A stretch of DNA of 64,000 bases from Rhynchopus sp. YZ270_cl-10 (taxonomy: Eukaryota; Euglenozoa; Diplonemea; Diplonemida; Diplonemidae). Position numbers and translations under genes: made by a program. The stretch's first letter is position 1, and the number at the start of each line of letters is the position of its first letter. A model generated the notes under the pieces. It was given only the letters and a program-made list of their open reading frames with translations, had not been told where the DNA came from and searched no databases. Positions 61,993 through 64,000 of the stretch are shown piece after piece. The DNA is taken from NCBI GenBank assembly GCA_964035575.1, contig OZ037835.1, positions 434,001-498,000 on the forward strand, in the 5' to 3' direction.

Positions 61993-63682
61993 TCAAATGG
62001 CACGTCCCATTCCCTCCAGTGCAGCTATACGAGAGTTTACCGCCTCAAACTGCAAGTACAATACATCAAGCAGCACCTGTGCAATTTTTGTGAGATTATT
62101 CTCCACCGCATACTGCAACGCAGTGTAGTTCTTTTCAGTGTCTCGGTGATTCAGTTCCACCTCTGGCAAGCCCACAAGATAGCGCACAATCTTGGTCTGT
62201 CTAAAACGTACCGCAAGGATAAGACATGTGTGTCCTTTGTTGTTTGTGGCACGCACTCCCGCACCTGCTCTGACCAGTATTTTCACAACGTCAAGTGCTC
62301 CTAAAACGCAAGCAGAGTGCAGAGGTGAACGTCCGTAGTTTCCCCTTGTTTCGATGTCTGCACCTGCATCAATCAGCACCCGCACCACGTCTGTATCCTC
62401 ATTCTCCACCGCATAGTGCAACGCAGTGAAGTTCTTTTCAGTGTCTCGGTGATTCAGTTCCACCTCTGGCAAGCCCACAAGATAGCGCACAATCTTGGTC
62501 TGTCTAAAACGTACCGCAAGGATAAGACATGTGTGTCCTTTGTTGTTTGTGGCACGCACTCCCGCACCTGCTCTGACCAGTATTTTCACAACGTCAAGTG
62601 CTCCTAAAACGCAAGCAGAGTGCAGAGGTGAACGTCCGTAGTTTCCCCTTGTTTCGATGTCTGCACCTGCATCAATCAGCACCCGCACCACGTCTGTATC
62701 CTCATTCTCCACCGAATAGTGCAACGCAGTGAAGTTCTTTACAGTGTCTCGGTGGTTCAGTTCCACCTCTGGCAAGCCCACAAGATAGCGCACAATCTTG
62801 GTCTGTCTAAAACGTGCCGCAAGGATAAGACATGTATGTCCTTTGTTATCTGTGGCACGCAAACCCGCACCTGCTTCAACCAACATCTTCACAACGTCAA
62901 GTGCTCCTGAAGCGCAAGCAGTGTTCAAAGGCGAAGACCCCTCGTCGTTCTGTATGTTGATGTCTGCACCTGCATCAATCAGCACCTGCACCACGTCTAC
63001 CTCCCCCTCATCCACCGCAAACTGCAACGCAGTGTGGGTATGAGCAGATAGGTGGTTCACATCGACATCGGGCAAGCCCACAAGATAGCGCACAGTCTCG
63101 GTGTGTCCAGAATATGCAGCAAGCATAAGACACGTGCATCCTTTGTTGTCTGTGGCACGCACTCCCGTACCTGCTTCAACCAACATCTTCACAATGTCAA
63201 GTTCTCCTGAACCGCAAGCATAGTGCAGAGGCGACCGTCCGTCCTCGTTTTTTGTATGTAAGTCTGCCCCTGCATCAATCAAGACGCGACACACTGCAGG
63301 GTCTGACCACTGACTGACCTGAGCTGTGTTTGAACTCAAACGCCACGTTGTTGCAGACGGACTTCCAATGCTGCAAGAGGACCTCCGTGCACGCAACGTG
63401 GTCTGCGTGGACACACTCACTCAGCAGAATCCCAAAGCCCATCTGCGTTGTCTCAACATACGGAAGAAGCAGTGTGAGGCATTCATCGTGGTTCCCTCTG
63501 CATGCCTCGTGCGCAGCATCGAAGGCCACTTTTTTTCTGTCTGGGTTGAACTTCTCAAGGAACGCCCGCACGGCAGTCGTGTCGCCGTTCCTGGCAGCCT
63601 CCACGAAGGCCTCGTCTGCAGAAAGCTGTCTTCTCTTTCGTGGGTTCTCGTCCTGTGTGCTGTCTGCGTGTCGCTTCGGCAT
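61993..63682 (-). CDS. ankyrin-repeat protein, tandem copy 2, one frame break
   Basis: It starts MPKRHADSTQ (63682). The N-terminal block is nearly identical to copy 1 (FVEAARNGDTTAVRAFLEKF, YVETTQMGFGILLSECVHAD). The first frame runs to 63275, and the ankyrin array continues in another frame from about 63305 to 61993. Comparison with copy 1 shows a net 20-bp loss between the shared GAGTTCAAACACAG and GACCCTGCAGTG strings (about 63300-63325). The array has about 12 repeats, with three runs of the 303-bp module (landmarks at 62113, 62416 and 62719). The C-terminus (VLLDVLYLQFEAVNSRIAAL) corresponds to that of copy 1. A full-length protein could not be made without an unseen intron or frame change, so it is probably a pseudogene or an allele in decay. 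The break is unlike a homopolymer sequencing error. Confidence 0.82.
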
Positions 63683-64000
63683 TGTGTGTTTGTATGTTAT
63701 TGCTGTGTCTTTTGTGTTGGTTTCTTTTTGTGCAGAGGTTGTGGGTGACGAGAGAGGACGAAGAACACACATGCAACGTAGTAAGCATCCTTTTTTCGTG
63801 AACAAGATAAAACAATAAGCTCGCGTTTCTTTTATCGAACAGATTTTATTCTCCGCCCCGTACCCAAAACGTAAACACCACTTTGAATCAGAAAAAATAT
63901 TTTCCTCTCCTTTTTTTTTCCCACGCGCGCTGGTTTTTGTATTTCGCTAATTTTTATCAAAAAGCTTTGAATGTAACAAAAGCAAAGGACGCTTTGTTTT
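63683..64000. other. 5' region of ankyrin copy 2, then repeat F copy 2
   Basis: 63683-63770 matches the leader of copy 1. 63799-63938 (GAACAAGATAAAACAATAAG, TTTTATCGAACAGATTTTAT, CTCCGCCCCGTACCCAAAAC) is the reverse complement of 26399-26537. The last 60 bp hold nothing recognised. Confidence 0.75.

Overview
The window looks like nuclear DNA of a unicellular eukaryote with a repeat-rich, intron-poor genome. The evidence is uninterrupted reading frames of up to 5 kb, eukaryote-type multidomain proteins (NACHT-WD40, ankyrin arrays, class III cyclase-type receptors), non-LTR retrotransposons, a eukaryotic-type LSU rRNA fragment, satellites and many small inverted-repeat transposons. Genes are GC-rich and lie as islands in AT-rich, homopolymer-rich repeat DNA. 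I cannot name the species. No tRNA, operon, CRISPR or prokaryotic signal was seen.

Layout. 0-3.5 kb: 3' half of a LINE carrying a restriction-like endonuclease and an OTU-like protease. 3.7-4.4 kb: a TTTTCACAAC-type satellite with an inverted junction. 4.8-7.4 kb: a transmembrane receptor with a cyclase-like domain, flanked by 110-bp direct repeats. 8.4-13.4 kb: a 1682-residue NLR-like protein (ankyrin, ADP-ribosyltransferase, NACHT, pentapeptide, WD40). 14.7-15.7 kb: an unknown coiled-coil protein. 15.8-23 kb: dispersed repeats, an LSU rRNA fragment, a small unknown gene beside a piece of receptor gene, a 5'-truncated LINE and a 623-bp MITE with target duplication. 23.2-25.6 kb and 45.5-47.9 kb: two recent receptor paralogues. 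26-29 kb: two long palindromes. 31.6-40.2 kb: a 51-bp satellite split by a 3.87-kb inverted-repeat element that contains a LINE ruin and a 97-copy 7-bp microsatellite. 41-45 kb: hairpins, palindromic simple sequence and a 748-bp hAT-like MITE. 48-55 kb: more repeats. 55.1-57.2 kb: a cysteine-rich type I surface protein. 58.3-63.7 kb: two tandem ankyrin genes, each with one frame break.

All recognisable host genes are on the minus strand except those inside mobile elements. The gene content leans to sensing and recognition: receptors whose ectodomains differ while their cytoplasmic parts are nearly identical, an NLR-like protein with a built-in ADP-ribosyltransferase and a predicted myristoyl anchor, a surface protein and expanding ankyrin arrays. 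That they form one recognition or self-defence toolkit is inference from architecture and duplication pattern; nothing in the sequence shows that they act together. In all three receptors the cyclase-like domain lacks residues needed for catalysis, so it more likely works as a binding or dimerising module than as an enzyme.

I saw no retroviral, LTR or capsid-bearing element that I could support.
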